Assembly: GCF_005298075.1 (NCBI RefSeq)
Contig: NZ_SZZH01000001.1
Location: 186,001-250,000 of the forward strand
Source: Nakamurella flava
Lineage (GTDB): Bacteria; Actinomycetota; Actinomycetes; Mycobacteriales; Nakamurellaceae
Direction: 5' to 3'
DNA length: 64,000 nucleotides
Shown one piece after another: positions 17,847-26,555 of the stretch. Below the pieces are notes generated by a model, which saw only the letters and a program-made list of their open reading frames with translations, was not told the DNA's origin and ran no database searches. The translations under genes and the position numbers were made by a program. How positions within the stretch are numbered: the stretch's first letter is position 1; each line of letters starts with the position of its first letter.

Positions 17847-18491
17847 ATGCTGAACTCCCTGGCCCGCGCGTCGGTGTCGAAGGTCACCGACCCGATCGGC
17901 CGCGGACTGCTCCGCTCCGGGCTCACCCCCGACCTCATCACCATCGTCGGCACGATCGGCGTCATCGCCGGATCGGTCGCTCTGCTAGCGACCGGGCACC
18001 TGTTCTGGGGCACGATGGTCGTCACGTTCTTCGTCCTGATGGACCTGGTCGACGGCGCCATGGCCCGGGCCCGCGGCTACGGGACCGACTTCGGTGTCGT
18101 TCTGGACGCCTCCTGCGATCGGATCGCCGACGGCGCCGTCTTCGGGGCACTCACCTTCTACGCCTTCGGCCAGGGCGACACCGTCCTCGGGGTCGCCGGG
18201 TTGCTCTGCCTGGTCACCGGTCAGGTCATCTCGTACGTCAAGGCTCGCGCCGACTCGGTCGACCTGCCGATCGGCGGCGCCCTGGCCGAACGCGCCGAAC
18301 GCAACATCCTGGGCCTCGTCGGCGCCGGACTGGCCGGCCTCGGCGTGCCCTACGCGCTGGACGTCGCCCTCTGGCTGCTCGCCGCGGCCGGCATCGTCAC
18401 CGTGGTCCAACGTCTGGTCCAGGTCCGACAGGCCGCCGTCCGCGCGGCCGCCGACCCGACCCGGCACCGGACCGGCCGCCCGGCCCTGTGA
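17847..18491 (+). CDS. pgsA: Phosphatidylinositol (phosphate) synthase
   Basis: Integral membrane CDP-alcohol phosphatidyltransferase of 214 residues, first enzyme of phosphatidylinositol mannoside synthesis: CDP-diacylglycerol plus inositol phosphate. The family motif is complete: MDLVDGAMARARG followed by FGVVLDASCDRIADG, which holds the DG..AR........G...D...D pattern. The block TGQVISYVKARAD matches the mycobacterial Rv2612c protein, and the N-terminus MLNSLARASVSKVTDPIGRG aligns with it, supporting ATG 17847 over ATG 17808. Its stop overlaps the acyltransferase start (GTGA). About six membrane segments are visible. Confidence 0.92.
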   Translation: MLNSLARASVSKVTDPIGRGLLRSGLTPDLITIVGTIGVIAGSVALLATGHLFWGTMVVTFFVLMDLVDGAMARARGYGTDFGVVLDASCDRIADGAVFGALTFYAFGQGDTVLGVAGLLCLVTGQVISYVKARADSVDLPIGGALAERAERNILGLVGAGLAGLGVPYALDVALWLLAAAGIVTVVQRLVQVRQAAVRAAADPTRHRTGRPAL

Positions 18492-19447
18492 GCGCGGCCC
18501 CCGACCAGCCGGCGCCCGCGTCCGGGCTGGCCGACCGGCTGACCGCCACCGGCCTGCTCGCCGGCTGGGCCACCCTCAAGGCGCTGCCCGCGTCCCTCAC
18601 CGCCCCGCTCTTCCGCTTCGGGGCCGACCGGGCCGCCGCCCGCGACGGCGCAGGGGTGCGGCAATTACGGGCCAACCTGCGCCGCGTACTGGGCCCCACC
18701 GCCGGCCCCGCCGAGCTCGACGCCGCGGTCCGTGACGGCATGCGCTCCTACGCGCGCTACTGGCTCGAGACGTTCCGGCTGCCGGTCATGGACCACGACG
18801 ACGTCGTCCGGCGGGTGACGGCCGAGTCGACCGGCCTGGAGTACATCGACGCCGCGCTGGCCCAGGGCCGCGGGGCCGTGCTCGCGCTGCCGCACTCGGG
18901 CAACTGGGACGTCGCCGGGCTGATGGGGCGACGACGCTGGGGATCGCTGACCACCGTCGCCGAACGCCTCAAGCCGGAACGGGTCTACGAGAAGTTCCTG
19001 TCCTACCGGGAATCGCTGGGCATGGAGATCCTGCCACTCACCGGCGGGGTCAGCCCCTCGGAGGTGCTCAAGGAACGCTTGACCGCCGGCGGGGTGGTCG
19101 CGCTGCTCGCCGACCGTGACCTGTCCCGGCGTGGGGTGCCAGTGACGTTCTTCGGCGAGCCGACCCGGATGCCGGCCGGGCCGGCCATGCTGGCCGCCCT
19201 GACCGGGGCCGCCCTGTTCCCCGTGCACCTGTCGTACACCGCCGACGGGTGGCGGCAGACCATCGGACCGGAGATCACCCTGCCCGGGACCCGCCTGCGC
19301 GAGCAGGTGCACGGCGGCACCCAGGCCGTGGCCGACGTCCTCGCGCGGGAGATCGCCACCGCCCCGGCCGACTGGCACATGCTGCAACCGCTGTGGCTCG
19401 CCGATCTGCCGGAGAGCCGACGGGCGGCGCTGGGGGACCAGCGATGA
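18488..19447 (+). CDS. Phosphatidylinositol mannoside acyltransferase (LpxL/HtrB family)
   Basis: Membrane-associated acyltransferase of 319 residues that adds a fatty acyl chain to the mannose of PIM (Rv2611c / PatA type). The catalytic HxxxxD motif is HSGNWD, preceded by the family block GRGAVLALP. Further blocks are LLADRDLSRRGVPVTFFGE and MPAGPAMLAALTGAAL. It starts within the pgsA stop (GTGA) and its own stop overlaps pimA (ATGA), so three successive pathway steps are translated in a chain. Length and order agree with other actinobacteria. Confidence 0.92.
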   Translation: MSAAPDQPAPASGLADRLTATGLLAGWATLKALPASLTAPLFRFGADRAAARDGAGVRQLRANLRRVLGPTAGPAELDAAVRDGMRSYARYWLETFRLPVMDHDDVVRRVTAESTGLEYIDAALAQGRGAVLALPHSGNWDVAGLMGRRRWGSLTTVAERLKPERVYEKFLSYRESLGMEILPLTGGVSPSEVLKERLTAGGVVALLADRDLSRRGVPVTFFGEPTRMPAGPAMLAALTGAALFPVHLSYTADGWRQTIGPEITLPGTRLREQVHGGTQAVADVLAREIATAPADWHMLQPLWLADLPESRRAALGDQR

Positions 19448-20580
19448 GGATCGGACTGGTCTGCCCCTACTCGTTCGACATCCCCGGCGGAGTGCAGGCC
19501 CACGTCCAGGACCTGGCCCGCACCCTCATCGGCCTCGGTCACCACGTGTCCGTCCTCGCCCCTGGCGACGACAGTGAGGCCACCGAGTACCCGGACTTCT
19601 TCGTCCCGTCCGGACGCAGCGTGCCCATCCGTTACAACGGTTCGGTCGCGCGGCTGTCCTTCGGGCCGATGTCGTACACCCGGGTCCGCCGGTGGATCCG
19701 CAACGGCCGGTTCGACGTGTTGCACGTCCACGAGCCCGTCGCGCCGTCGCTGTCGATGCTGGCCCTGATGGTCGCCGACGGGCCCATCGTCGCCACGTTC
19801 CACACCTCCAACGCCCGCTCCCGGATGCTGGCCGCCTTCCAGGGCGTGCTGCAGCCGTTCCTGGAGAAGATCACCGGCCGGATCGCGGTCAGCGAACTGG
19901 CCCGGCAGGTGCAGGTCGAACACCTCGGCGGCGACGCCGTGATCATCCCCAACGGCGTCGACGTCAGCTTCTTCGCCGGGGCGTCACCGCTGCCCGACTA
20001 CCCCCGGTCCGGCGGCACCATCGGCTTCATCGGCCGGTACGACGAACCCCGCAAGGGCATGGAGGTCCTCGTGGCCGCCATGCGCGAACTGGTGCCGCAG
20101 CGCCCCGACCTGCAACTGCTCATCGCCGGCGGCGGCGACCAGAAGGAACTCGTCGAGGCCTGCGGACCGACCGTCGCCCCGGCGCTGAAGTTCCTCGGGC
20201 GGGTCTCCGACGAGGACAAGGCGTCGATGCTCCGGTCCGTCGACGTCTACTGCGCCCCGAACACCGGCGGGGAGAGCTTCGGCATCATCCTCACCGAGGC
20301 GATGAGCGCGGGCGCGCCGGTCGTGGCCAGCGACCTGGAGGCCTTCCGCCGGGTCCTGGACGGCGGCATCGCCGGAGTGCTCAGCCCGGTCGGTGACGGG
20401 CCGGCCCTGGCCCGGGCCCTCGGGGGAGTGCTCGACGACCCCGGCCGCCGCGCGGTGCTGGCCGCGCAGGGCCGCCGGGTGGTCGCGGCCTACGACTGGC
20501 CGGTCGTCGCCGCCACCGTGGTCAAGGTCTACGAGACCGTCGTCGCCGCCGACCCGCGGCTGGTCGGCGAGGCGGACTGA
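19444..20580 (+). CDS. pimA: Phosphatidylinositol alpha-mannosyltransferase
   Basis: Peripheral membrane GT4 glycosyltransferase of 378 residues that transfers mannose from GDP-mannose to phosphatidylinositol, making PIM1. The N-terminal domain has CPYSFDIPGGVQAHV and VLHVHEPVAPSLSM; the interdomain region has ATFHTSNARSR; the C-terminal nucleotide-sugar domain has IGFIGRYDEPRKGMEVL and the EX7E-type motif GGESFGIILTEAMSAG. The start ATG lies inside the acyltransferase stop. It is the last tightly overlapping gene of the pgsA operon. Confidence 0.93.
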   Translation: MRIGLVCPYSFDIPGGVQAHVQDLARTLIGLGHHVSVLAPGDDSEATEYPDFFVPSGRSVPIRYNGSVARLSFGPMSYTRVRRWIRNGRFDVLHVHEPVAPSLSMLALMVADGPIVATFHTSNARSRMLAAFQGVLQPFLEKITGRIAVSELARQVQVEHLGGDAVIIPNGVDVSFFAGASPLPDYPRSGGTIGFIGRYDEPRKGMEVLVAAMRELVPQRPDLQLLIAGGGDQKELVEACGPTVAPALKFLGRVSDEDKASMLRSVDVYCAPNTGGESFGIILTEAMSAGAPVVASDLEAFRRVLDGGIAGVLSPVGDGPALARALGGVLDDPGRRAVLAAQGRRVVAAYDWPVVAATVVKVYETVVAADPRLVGEAD

Positions 20581-20621
20581 GCTCGGCTCGTCAAGCCCAG
20601 CGTGGCGAGGTGCTGGTGGGG

Positions 20622-20627
20622 TATGAA
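20622..20627 (+). promoter_or_regulatory. Candidate -10 element giving a leaderless transcript
   Basis: TATGAA ends 6 bases before ATG 20634, so a transcript started here would begin at or next to the start codon. No ribosome-binding site is seen before that ATG, which agrees with leaderless translation. No -35 hexamer recognised. Confidence 0.35.
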
Positions 20628-20633
20628 AGCCGC

Positions 20634-21152
20634 ATGAGTGAGGTCCCGCCCGGTCCGCCGGCCATGGCCAAGCCGCCCTGGTGGCTGATCACGCGGTGGG
20701 GACAGTGGGCCTGGTTCCTGTTCATCTACCCCGGGATGATGTGCTACTTCGCAATCGACCGCGTGCGGAGCGGCCGGGGTGGCTCGCTCGAATTTCTGTG
20801 GATCACTCTGCTGGCCTGCTGTGCGCTGTACGGCCTGGTCCAACTGACCATGACGTTGCTGGCCTACCGGCGCGACCCCACCCTGCGGACCCGGAAATGG
20901 CCGGACCCCCCGCCGTCCGCGCGATTGTCGCGGCAGGTGAAGCGGCTGGTGGCGTTCCTCGCCGTCCTGGCCCTTGGCCTTGTGCTGTTGATCTTCGTCG
21001 GCTGGGCCCCGGCGCTGTTCGTGACGCTGGTCCTGGGCGGCGTCGCCGTCGCGGTCGACCGGTTCGATCTGTTCTCCGAGCCCCAGCCGCCGTTCGGTGC
21101 GACCGCGCCGCTGCCGCAGTCCGACCGGGACGCCGATACACCCGACCGGTGA
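20634..21152 (+). CDS. Integral membrane protein, unknown family
   Basis: Protein of 172 residues with about four hydrophobic segments: GQWAWFLFIYPGMMCYFAI, LEFLWITLLACCALYGLVQ, LVAFLAVLALGLVLLIFVGW and ALFVTLVLGGVAVAV. Both ends are Pro-rich and hydrophilic. No catalytic or transport motif is recognised. It sits between pimA and the LemA-Nudix gene on the same strand, but its own candidate leaderless promoter suggests separate expression. ATG 20634 is used; an in-frame ATG-like start at 20610 would overlap the candidate promoter. Confidence 0.65.
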   Translation: MSEVPPGPPAMAKPPWWLITRWGQWAWFLFIYPGMMCYFAIDRVRSGRGGSLEFLWITLLACCALYGLVQLTMTLLAYRRDPTLRTRKWPDPPPSARLSRQVKRLVAFLAVLALGLVLLIFVGWAPALFVTLVLGGVAVAVDRFDLFSEPQPPFGATAPLPQSDRDADTPDR

Positions 21153-21288
21153 CCGCGGGTCCACGATCCGGCCGGGCCGTGCGATTCTGTTCGCGTCCGG
21201 TGTCCCGTTCCGGACCGGTCCGGCGTGAGACGCGCCCGGATCCGGACCCGCCCGTCGTCCCGGGCGCCGCCGGCGAGGAGGCAGTCGC

Positions 21289-22395
21289 GTGACCACGGTG
21301 CTGGTCGTTGCCCTGGTCGCCCTCGTGCTGGCGATCGGGTTCCGGTTGTGGCTGACCGCCAACCGGCTCGACCGCCTGCATGTCCGCACCCAGGCGGCGT
21401 GGGTGGCTCTGGAGGGGGCGCTGGCCCGACGCATCGTGGCCACCCGGGCGGTCGCCGCCGTCGGTGACCTGCCGCCCGGTGACGCCGAGCAGCTCCGTCA
21501 CCTGGCCGCGGCCGCCGACACCTCCGACCGCCGGGGCCGGGCCGACCGGGAGAACGACCTGTCCCGCTCGCTGCAGCGCGTGCAGTCGGAGCTGCCGTCC
21601 GCGATCCCGGCCGACCTGGTCGCCGAACTGCACGACGCCTCCGAGCGGGTGCTCCTGGCCCGGCGGTTCTACAACGACGCGGTGCGCGACACCCGGGCCC
21701 TGCGAGCCGACTGGTTCACCCGGGTCTGCCGGCTGGCCGGCCGGGCCGAACTCCCCGACTACTTCGAGATCGCCGAGGCCTCGGGGCACGGGGGGACAGC
21801 GGTGGCCGCCGACCCGGCCGAGGGCAACGCGGCCACCCCGGTCGAGACCGCGGAGGCCCACGGCGCGCCGGCCGTCCCAGCGCATCCCACCGTCGAACGC
21901 ACCGCGGCGCGGGTCGTCCTGCTCGACCACGACGATCGGATCCTGCTGCTGTCCGGCATCGACCCCGACAGTGGCGTGGACCCGGCCCGACGGTGGTGGA
22001 TCACCCCCGGCGGGGGCCTGGAGGCCGACGAGGATCCCGCCGCCGCCGCCGTGCGGGAACTGGCCGAGGAGACCGGGCTCCACCTGGAGCCGTCCGACCT
22101 GGTGGGGCCGCTGTGGCGGCGCACCGCCGAGTTCGTCTTCGTCGGCAACCGGCTCCGTCAGCACGAGGTCTACTTCGCCGCCCGCCGACCCGACCGGTCC
22201 GGCGCCGCCATCGCCCCCGAGCTGGTGACCGACGTCGAGGCGCGCACCCTCACCGGCCACCACTGGTGGACGTTCGACGACCTGGGCACCACCACGGAGG
22301 ACATCTACCCGCCCACCCTGGCGACCCGACTCCCGGAACTGCGGTCGGCCCTGTCCACCCGCCGTGCCCCAGGCGAGCCCGAACGCATCGACTGA
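21289..22395 (+). CDS. LemA-like domain fused to a Nudix hydrolase
   Basis: Membrane-anchored protein of 368 residues. Residues 1-20 form one membrane helix; residues 25-160 look like LemA (NRLDRLHVRTQAAWVALEGA, then RRFYNDAVRDTRALRADWF). After an Ala/Thr-rich linker (about 165-200) comes a Nudix domain with box GGGLEADEDPAAAAVRELAE followed by ETGL, which has the invariant G, E, RE and EE positions. It resembles mycobacterial Rv2609c, which occupies the same place after pimA. The Nudix part probably hydrolyses a nucleoside-diphosphate-linked compound near the membrane; the substrate is unknown. GTG 21289 follows GAGGAGG. Confidence 0.82.
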   Translation: MTTVLVVALVALVLAIGFRLWLTANRLDRLHVRTQAAWVALEGALARRIVATRAVAAVGDLPPGDAEQLRHLAAAADTSDRRGRADRENDLSRSLQRVQSELPSAIPADLVAELHDASERVLLARRFYNDAVRDTRALRADWFTRVCRLAGRAELPDYFEIAEASGHGGTAVAADPAEGNAATPVETAEAHGAPAVPAHPTVERTAARVVLLDHDDRILLLSGIDPDSGVDPARRWWITPGGGLEADEDPAAAAVRELAEETGLHLEPSDLVGPLWRRTAEFVFVGNRLRQHEVYFAARRPDRSGAAIAPELVTDVEARTLTGHHWWTFDDLGTTTEDIYPPTLATRLPELRSALSTRRAPGEPERID

Positions 22396-22475
22396 TAGCG
22401 GGCGGGTGCCGGACATCCCCGGACATCCCGGCGGAGACCTCAGCGGCGAGCCCGAGCGCATCGACTGATCGCGGG
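22372..22475. repeat. Imperfect direct repeat over the end of the Nudix gene
   Basis: A 31-base unit at 22372-22402, covering the last codons and the TGA stop of the Nudix gene, recurs at 22445-22475 with two mismatches (offset 73). The flanking GCCGGACATCC is repeated as well. It looks like a short tandem duplication that placed a copy of the gene's tail in the intergenic region. Confidence 0.75.
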
Positions 22476-22595
22476 TCGGCGCGCCGGACATCCCGGCGCC
22501 GTGACCTGTCCTACCGTGAGGCGGCCCACACCACGCTCGGTGATGGGCATGGGGGTTTCTGTCATCAAACGCCATGCGGCCAGGGGGTTTCGACC

Positions 22596-23726
22596 ATGCG
22601 TCTTCGTCGTCGAGGGATGCGGGCGATCGTGGCGGTGGGGACCGCCGCGACCCTGACCGTGGGCCTGTCCGCCTGCTCGTCGAACGATCGGACACTGACC
22701 AGCGCGGCCACCGCCGAGGTCGCCGGTACGTCATCGGCGGCACCGGCGCCGAGCCCGTCCCCGACCAGTTCGTCGCCGACGCCCACCAGCCCGACCGCGG
22801 AGCCCACCCCGGAGCCGGCCACCAGCGCCGCCGAACCCACGCCGGAACCGCCGCCCCCGGCGCCGGTCGACCCGCTCACCGGCGGTGCCCCGAGCGGCAA
22901 TCCGGTGCTGGCCGTCAAGATCGAGAACACCGCCGGGGGCTGGCCGCAGTACGGCACCGGGCAGGCCGACGTCGTCTACGTCGAACAGGTCGAGGGTGGG
23001 CTGACCCGCCTGCTCGCGCTCTTCCACAGCTCGCTGCCGGAGGAGGTCGGCGCGGTCCGCAGCCTGCGCACCACCGACACCGAGGTGCTCCCGGCCTACG
23101 GTTCGCCGGCCCTGCTGTTCTCCGGCGGGGCGGGCGGTCCGCTCGACGCCCTGGCCGACACCCCGGTCGTCGACGCCTCAGGCATGGGGGTCACCTGGCG
23201 GTCGTCCGCGGCCAAGGCCCCGTACAACCTGCACGCCAACCTCCAGCAGCTCGCCGCGGCGGTGGGGGACCGGTCGCCGGCCCGCGACGCCGGGTTCACC
23301 TTCGCCGCCGGTGACTCGCGTCTGGACGCCGCCCCGGCGGTGACGTCGATCGCCGTGCAGTTCCAGGCCGCCCGGGCCGCCTTCGCCTGGAACGGCAGCG
23401 CCTACGCCGTGCAGCGCAACGGCGGGTCGGCCGCCGACGCCCAGGGCACTGCCATCACTGCCGACAACGTCGTCGTGATGAACGTGACCGCCGAACCCGA
23501 CGGGGTCGTCGACTCGGTCGGCTCGCCGTCCTACATCTCCCACACCGTCGGCGACGGCACCTTCACCCTGTTCCGCAACGGCCGGGCCCTGGACGGCCAC
23601 TGGTGGCGGGGCGCGGCCGACCAGCCGTTCCGGTACGAGGACGCCTCCGGGGCGGCCCTGCCGTTCGCCCCCGGGAGCACCTGGATCGTGCTGGCCACTC
23701 AGACCACCACGACCGAGACCGGCTGA
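22596..23726 (+). CDS. DUF3048 lipoprotein
   Basis: Exported lipoprotein of 376 residues. Signal peptide with twin arginines (MRLRRRGMRAIVAVG) and lipobox LSAC with C27 as the lipidated cysteine. A Pro/Ser/Thr/Glu-rich linker (about 45-95) tethers the folded part to the membrane. The DUF3048 domains follow: VLAVKIENTAGGWPQYGTGQADVVYVEQVEGG, here seen as the blocks AVKIENT, PQYGTGQADVVYVE and GAVRSLRTTD, and later a C-terminal half with SYISHTVGDG and RYEDASG. Function is unknown; the family lies near cell-wall genes in Gram-positive bacteria. ATG 22596 is chosen because it begins the signal peptide. Confidence 0.85.
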   Translation: MRLRRRGMRAIVAVGTAATLTVGLSACSSNDRTLTSAATAEVAGTSSAAPAPSPSPTSSSPTPTSPTAEPTPEPATSAAEPTPEPPPPAPVDPLTGGAPSGNPVLAVKIENTAGGWPQYGTGQADVVYVEQVEGGLTRLLALFHSSLPEEVGAVRSLRTTDTEVLPAYGSPALLFSGGAGGPLDALADTPVVDASGMGVTWRSSAAKAPYNLHANLQQLAAAVGDRSPARDAGFTFAAGDSRLDAAPAVTSIAVQFQAARAAFAWNGSAYAVQRNGGSAADAQGTAITADNVVVMNVTAEPDGVVDSVGSPSYISHTVGDGTFTLFRNGRALDGHWWRGAADQPFRYEDASGAALPFAPGSTWIVLATQTTTTETG

Positions 23727-23743
23727 GCCAGCCTGTTTGTCGC

Positions 23744-23749
23744 TACCGT
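23744..23749 (+). promoter_or_regulatory. Candidate -10 element giving a leaderless transcript
   Basis: TACCGT ends 6 bases before the GTG at 23756. The spacing would place the transcription start at the start codon. A similar GTCCTACCGTG lies at 22508-22518 upstream of the DUF3048 gene. Confidence 0.35.
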
Positions 23750-23755
23750 GCAGGA

Positions 23756-24727
23756 GTGACGCGGGACGGGACGGATGCGCGGGGGCCGACACCCCTGGCT
23801 CTGGGCCACCGACGGGATCTTACCGCCGACTGCGGCAAGTGCGTCGGGTTGTGCTGCGTCGCCCTGGCTTTCGCGCGGTCCGCCGACTTCCCCGTTGACA
23901 AACCCGCCGGCGAACCGTGCCGCCATCTGGACCCGGCCGACCGGTGCTCCATCCACACCGACCTGCGGCCCCGGGGATACCGCGGCTGCACGGTGTTCGA
24001 CTGTTTCGGCGCCGGCCAGCAGACCACCCAGCTCACCTTCGGCGGCCGGTCCTGGCGGGACGACCCACAGGACCGGGCCGCGATGTTCGCCGCCTTCCCG
24101 GTGATGCGGCGGCTGCACGAGCTGCTGTGGTACTGCGAGCAGGCGGTCACCCTGGCGCGGATCGCCCCGGCCCGTCCGGACCCGGAACCCTGGGTGCGCC
24201 TGGTGGCCCGCGTCCACGCAGCGACCCGCCTGTCGGCCGACGGCCTGCGCGCGCTCGACGTCGACGCCGAGTACGCCGCGGCCCGGCCCCTGCTGCTGCA
24301 GGCCAGTGACCTCGCCCGGGTCGGTCTGTCCCGGGCCGCCGTCCGCCACCGGGGACGTCCGGTCGGACCGGGTGATGACCTGGCCGGTGCCCGCTTACCC
24401 GGTGCCGATTTGACCGGAGCCTGCCTGCGCGGGGCCCTGCTCATCGGTGCGGACCTGCGCGGCGCCCGGCTGCACGCCTGCGACGTGCTGGGCGTCGACT
24501 GGCGGGACGCCGACCTGTCCGGGGCCGACCTCCGCACCGCCATCTATCTCACCCGCACCCAGGTCGACAGCGCCCGGGGCGACGCCTCGACCCGGCTGCC
24601 CGAAGGCTTCCATCGGCCGGCGCACTGGTCGGTCGAACCGGCCGCCGGGTGGCCGTCGGTGCCCGGTGTCGCCCCGGTACGGGCCGGGACACGCAAGCCG
24701 GGCCGACGGCCCCGTCGCCGCGAGTAG
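23756..24727 (+). CDS. Cys-rich metal-binding domain with pentapeptide repeats
   Basis: Cytoplasmic protein of 323 residues in three parts. The N-terminal third has a dense cysteine cluster, [10 protein letters not shown] near residues 25-34, then EPCRHL, RCSIHT and RGCTVFDC, a pattern like the YkgJ-type zinc- or iron-sulfur-binding domains. A helical middle segment with [15 protein letters not shown] follows. From about residue 210 pentapeptide repeats appear ([20 protein letters not shown] and onward), which would form a short right-handed beta helix, and the tail is basic. Role unknown. Start GTG 23756; no ribosome-binding site at normal distance, consistent with a leaderless message. Confidence 0.75.
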   Translation: MTRDGTDARGPTPLALGHRRDLTADCGKCVGLCCVALAFARSADFPVDKPAGEPCRHLDPADRCSIHTDLRPRGYRGCTVFDCFGAGQQTTQLTFGGRSWRDDPQDRAAMFAAFPVMRRLHELLWYCEQAVTLARIAPARPDPEPWVRLVARVHAATRLSADGLRALDVDAEYAAARPLLLQASDLARVGLSRAAVRHRGRPVGPGDDLAGARLPGADLTGACLRGALLIGADLRGARLHACDVLGVDWRDADLSGADLRTAIYLTRTQVDSARGDASTRLPEGFHRPAHWSVEPAAGWPSVPGVAPVRAGTRKPGRRPRRRE

Positions 24728-24730
24728 CAT
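24725..24730 (+). promoter_or_regulatory. Candidate -10 element for leaderless pdxS
   Basis: TAGCAT overlaps the stop codon of the preceding gene and ends 8 bases before GTG 24739. No ribosome-binding site is present before that GTG. The geometry matches 33890-33895 ahead of the DUF2269 gene. Confidence 0.4.
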
Positions 24731-24738
24731 CCGCAGAC

Positions 24739-25668
24739 GTGTCTGCACCTGCTGAAACCACGTCCCCGTCCACCCCCACGTCCCTGACCGCGACGGGTAC
24801 CTCGCGGGTCAAGCGCGGGATGGCCGAGATGCTCAAGGGCGGCGTCATCATGGACGTCGTCACCGCCGACCAGGCCAAGATCGCCGAGGACGCCGGCGCC
24901 GTCGCCGTCATGGCGCTCGAGCGGGTCCCCGCCGACATCCGCGCCCAGGGTGGCGTCTCCCGGATGAGCGACCCCGACATGATCGACGGCATCATCTCCG
25001 CGGTCTCCATCCCGGTGATGGCCAAGGCCCGCATCGGTCACTTCGTCGAGGCCCAGGTCCTGCAATCCCTCGGCGTCGACTACATCGACGAGTCCGAGGT
25101 GCTGACCCCGGCCGACTTCGCCCACCACATCGACAAGTGGGCGTTCACCGCGCCGTTCGTGTGTGGGGCGACCAACCTGGGCGAGGCCCTGCGCCGCATC
25201 ACCGAGGGTGCGGCGATGATCCGCTCCAAGGGCGAGGCCGGCACCGGAGACGTCTCCAACGCGGTGACCCACATGCGGACCATCGGCGGGCAGATCCGCC
25301 GGCTCACCGCCCTGTCGCCCGACGAGCTGTACGCCGAGGCCAAGGAACTGCAGGCCCCGTACGAGTTGGTCGCCGAGGTGGCGGCCAACGGCAAGCTGCC
25401 GGTGGTGCTGTTCACCGCGGGCGGCATCGCCACCCCGGCCGACGCGGCGATGATGATGCAGCTCGGCGCGGAGGGCGTCTTCGTCGGATCCGGCATCTTC
25501 AAGTCCGGCAATCCGGCCGCCCGGGCCGAGGCCATCGTCAAGGCCACCACCTTCTACGACGATCCCGACGTCATCGCCAAGGTCTCCCGCGGTCTGGGCG
25601 AGGCCATGGTCGGCATCAACGTCGACGACGTTCCCGTGCCGCATCGGCTGGCCGAGCGGGGTTGGTGA
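24739..25668 (+). CDS. pdxS: Pyridoxal 5'-phosphate synthase, PdxS subunit
   Basis: TIM-barrel synthase subunit of 309 residues that condenses ribose 5-phosphate, glyceraldehyde 3-phosphate and ammonia into PLP. Ammonia comes from PdxT, encoded 8.7 kb downstream. Highly conserved segments are visible: [68 protein letters not shown] and [15 protein letters not shown]. The first 25 residues are Ser/Thr/Pro-rich and vary between species. Likely translated from a leaderless message. In most actinobacteria pdxT is close by; here an accessory block separates them. Confidence 0.97.
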   Translation: MSAPAETTSPSTPTSLTATGTSRVKRGMAEMLKGGVIMDVVTADQAKIAEDAGAVAVMALERVPADIRAQGGVSRMSDPDMIDGIISAVSIPVMAKARIGHFVEAQVLQSLGVDYIDESEVLTPADFAHHIDKWAFTAPFVCGATNLGEALRRITEGAAMIRSKGEAGTGDVSNAVTHMRTIGGQIRRLTALSPDELYAEAKELQAPYELVAEVAANGKLPVVLFTAGGIATPADAAMMMQLGAEGVFVGSGIFKSGNPAARAEAIVKATTFYDDPDVIAKVSRGLGEAMVGINVDDVPVPHRLAERGW

Positions 25669-25782
25669 CCGCGGTCTCTGGTGAGTGGGGTGGGCCGGTC
25701 GCGGGGGACCGTGGTCGTTCTCACGTGCTCCGGTATGCCGTCAGGGTTGCCTGTGACGGGTCCGACGGGCGACGATAAGGGC

Positions 25783-25980
25783 ACTGAAGGGGAGTAGTTC
25801 CACCCGGTCGGCTGGTCTGGCCGGGTGCGGATGGTCGACATACTGGCGCGGTTCTCTGGCGAACCGCTCCCGGCCCTCCACCGGCGTCATCGGCCGGCGA
25901 ACGAGACCTTCGGTCAGCGTAAGCACGCTGGCCGAGGCCTCCCCGTACCCGCCCTCGGTCAGCTCGACCGAGAGGCTCTC
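25783..25980 (+). promoter_or_regulatory. yybP-ykoY (manganese) riboswitch upstream of mntP
   Basis: Closing stem P1 is ACTGAAGG (25783-25790) with CCTTCGGT (25907-25914). The conserved strands GGGGAGTAG (25789-25797), GACATACTGG and ACGAGACC (25901-25908) are those of the yybP-ykoY class, which binds Mn2+. Inner hairpins are CACCCGG/CCGGGTG and GCGGTTC/GAACCGC. Downstream, CAGCGT-AAGC-ACGCTG is a perfect small hairpin. CTCGGTC (25954-25960) can pair either with GCCGAGG (25931-25937) or with GACCGAG (25966-25972). The second pairing covers the start of the AGAGG ribosome-binding site (25971-25975), so metal binding probably decides translation of mntP. Confidence 0.85.
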
Positions 25981-25982
25981 CC

Positions 25983-26555
25983 GTGACGTTCTGGCCCCTG
26001 TTCCTCATCGCGCTCGGCGTTTCCGCCGACGCGTTCGCCGTTGCCCTCGGCAAGGGCCTGCATTTGCGGCGTTTCACCCTCGGCAACGCCGTGCTGATCG
26101 CCGGCGCCTTCGGCGTGTTCCAGGCGGTCATGCCGCTGCTCGGCTATTTCCTGGGCATCGGGTTCTCGTCGTTCATCGAGGATTTCGACCACTGGATCGC
26201 GTTCGGGCTGCTCGGGGCGATCGGCGCCAAGATGCTGTGGGAGGCGTTCCGCGGCGACCACGCCGACGAGGAAGTGGACACCGACCGGGTCGACCTCAAG
26301 GAACTCACGGTGCTCGCCATCGCCACCAGCATCGACGCCCTGGCCGTCGGGGTGACCTTCGCGTTCCTGCCGGACGTGCCCATCGCCGGCGCGGTCATCC
26401 TGGTCGGCGTCACGACGTTCGTCATCAGCTTCGCCGGGGTGCTGCTCGGCCACCGGGTCGGGCACCGGTTCGGCAAGCCGGCCGAGATCGCGGGTGGACT
26501 CATCCTCATCGCGATCGGCACGAAGATCCTGGCCGATCACCTGGGCTGGTTCTGA
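25983..26555 (+). CDS. mntP: Manganese efflux pump MntP
   Basis: Six-helix membrane exporter of 190 residues that removes Mn2+ from the cytoplasm. The two conserved acidic helices are LGVSADAFAVALGKGL in the first repeat and IATSIDALAVGVTFAFL in the second, each with the Asp needed for transport; EDFDHWIAFGLLGAIGAKM lies between them. The fold is an inverted duplication of three helices. GTG 25983 follows AGAGG, which is controlled by the riboswitch just upstream. The last 19 bases overlap the end of the converging DUF2127 gene. Confidence 0.93.
   Translation: MTFWPLFLIALGVSADAFAVALGKGLHLRRFTLGNAVLIAGAFGVFQAVMPLLGYFLGIGFSSFIEDFDHWIAFGLLGAIGAKMLWEAFRGDHADEEVDTDRVDLKELTVLAIATSIDALAVGVTFAFLPDVPIAGAVILVGVTTFVISFAGVLLGHRVGHRFGKPAEIAGGLILIAIGTKILADHLGWF

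Noticed and set aside
18665-19387. Minus-strand frame opposite the PIM acyltransferase
   Set aside because: Typical GC-rich shadow; no family signature and it crosses a conserved operon gene.
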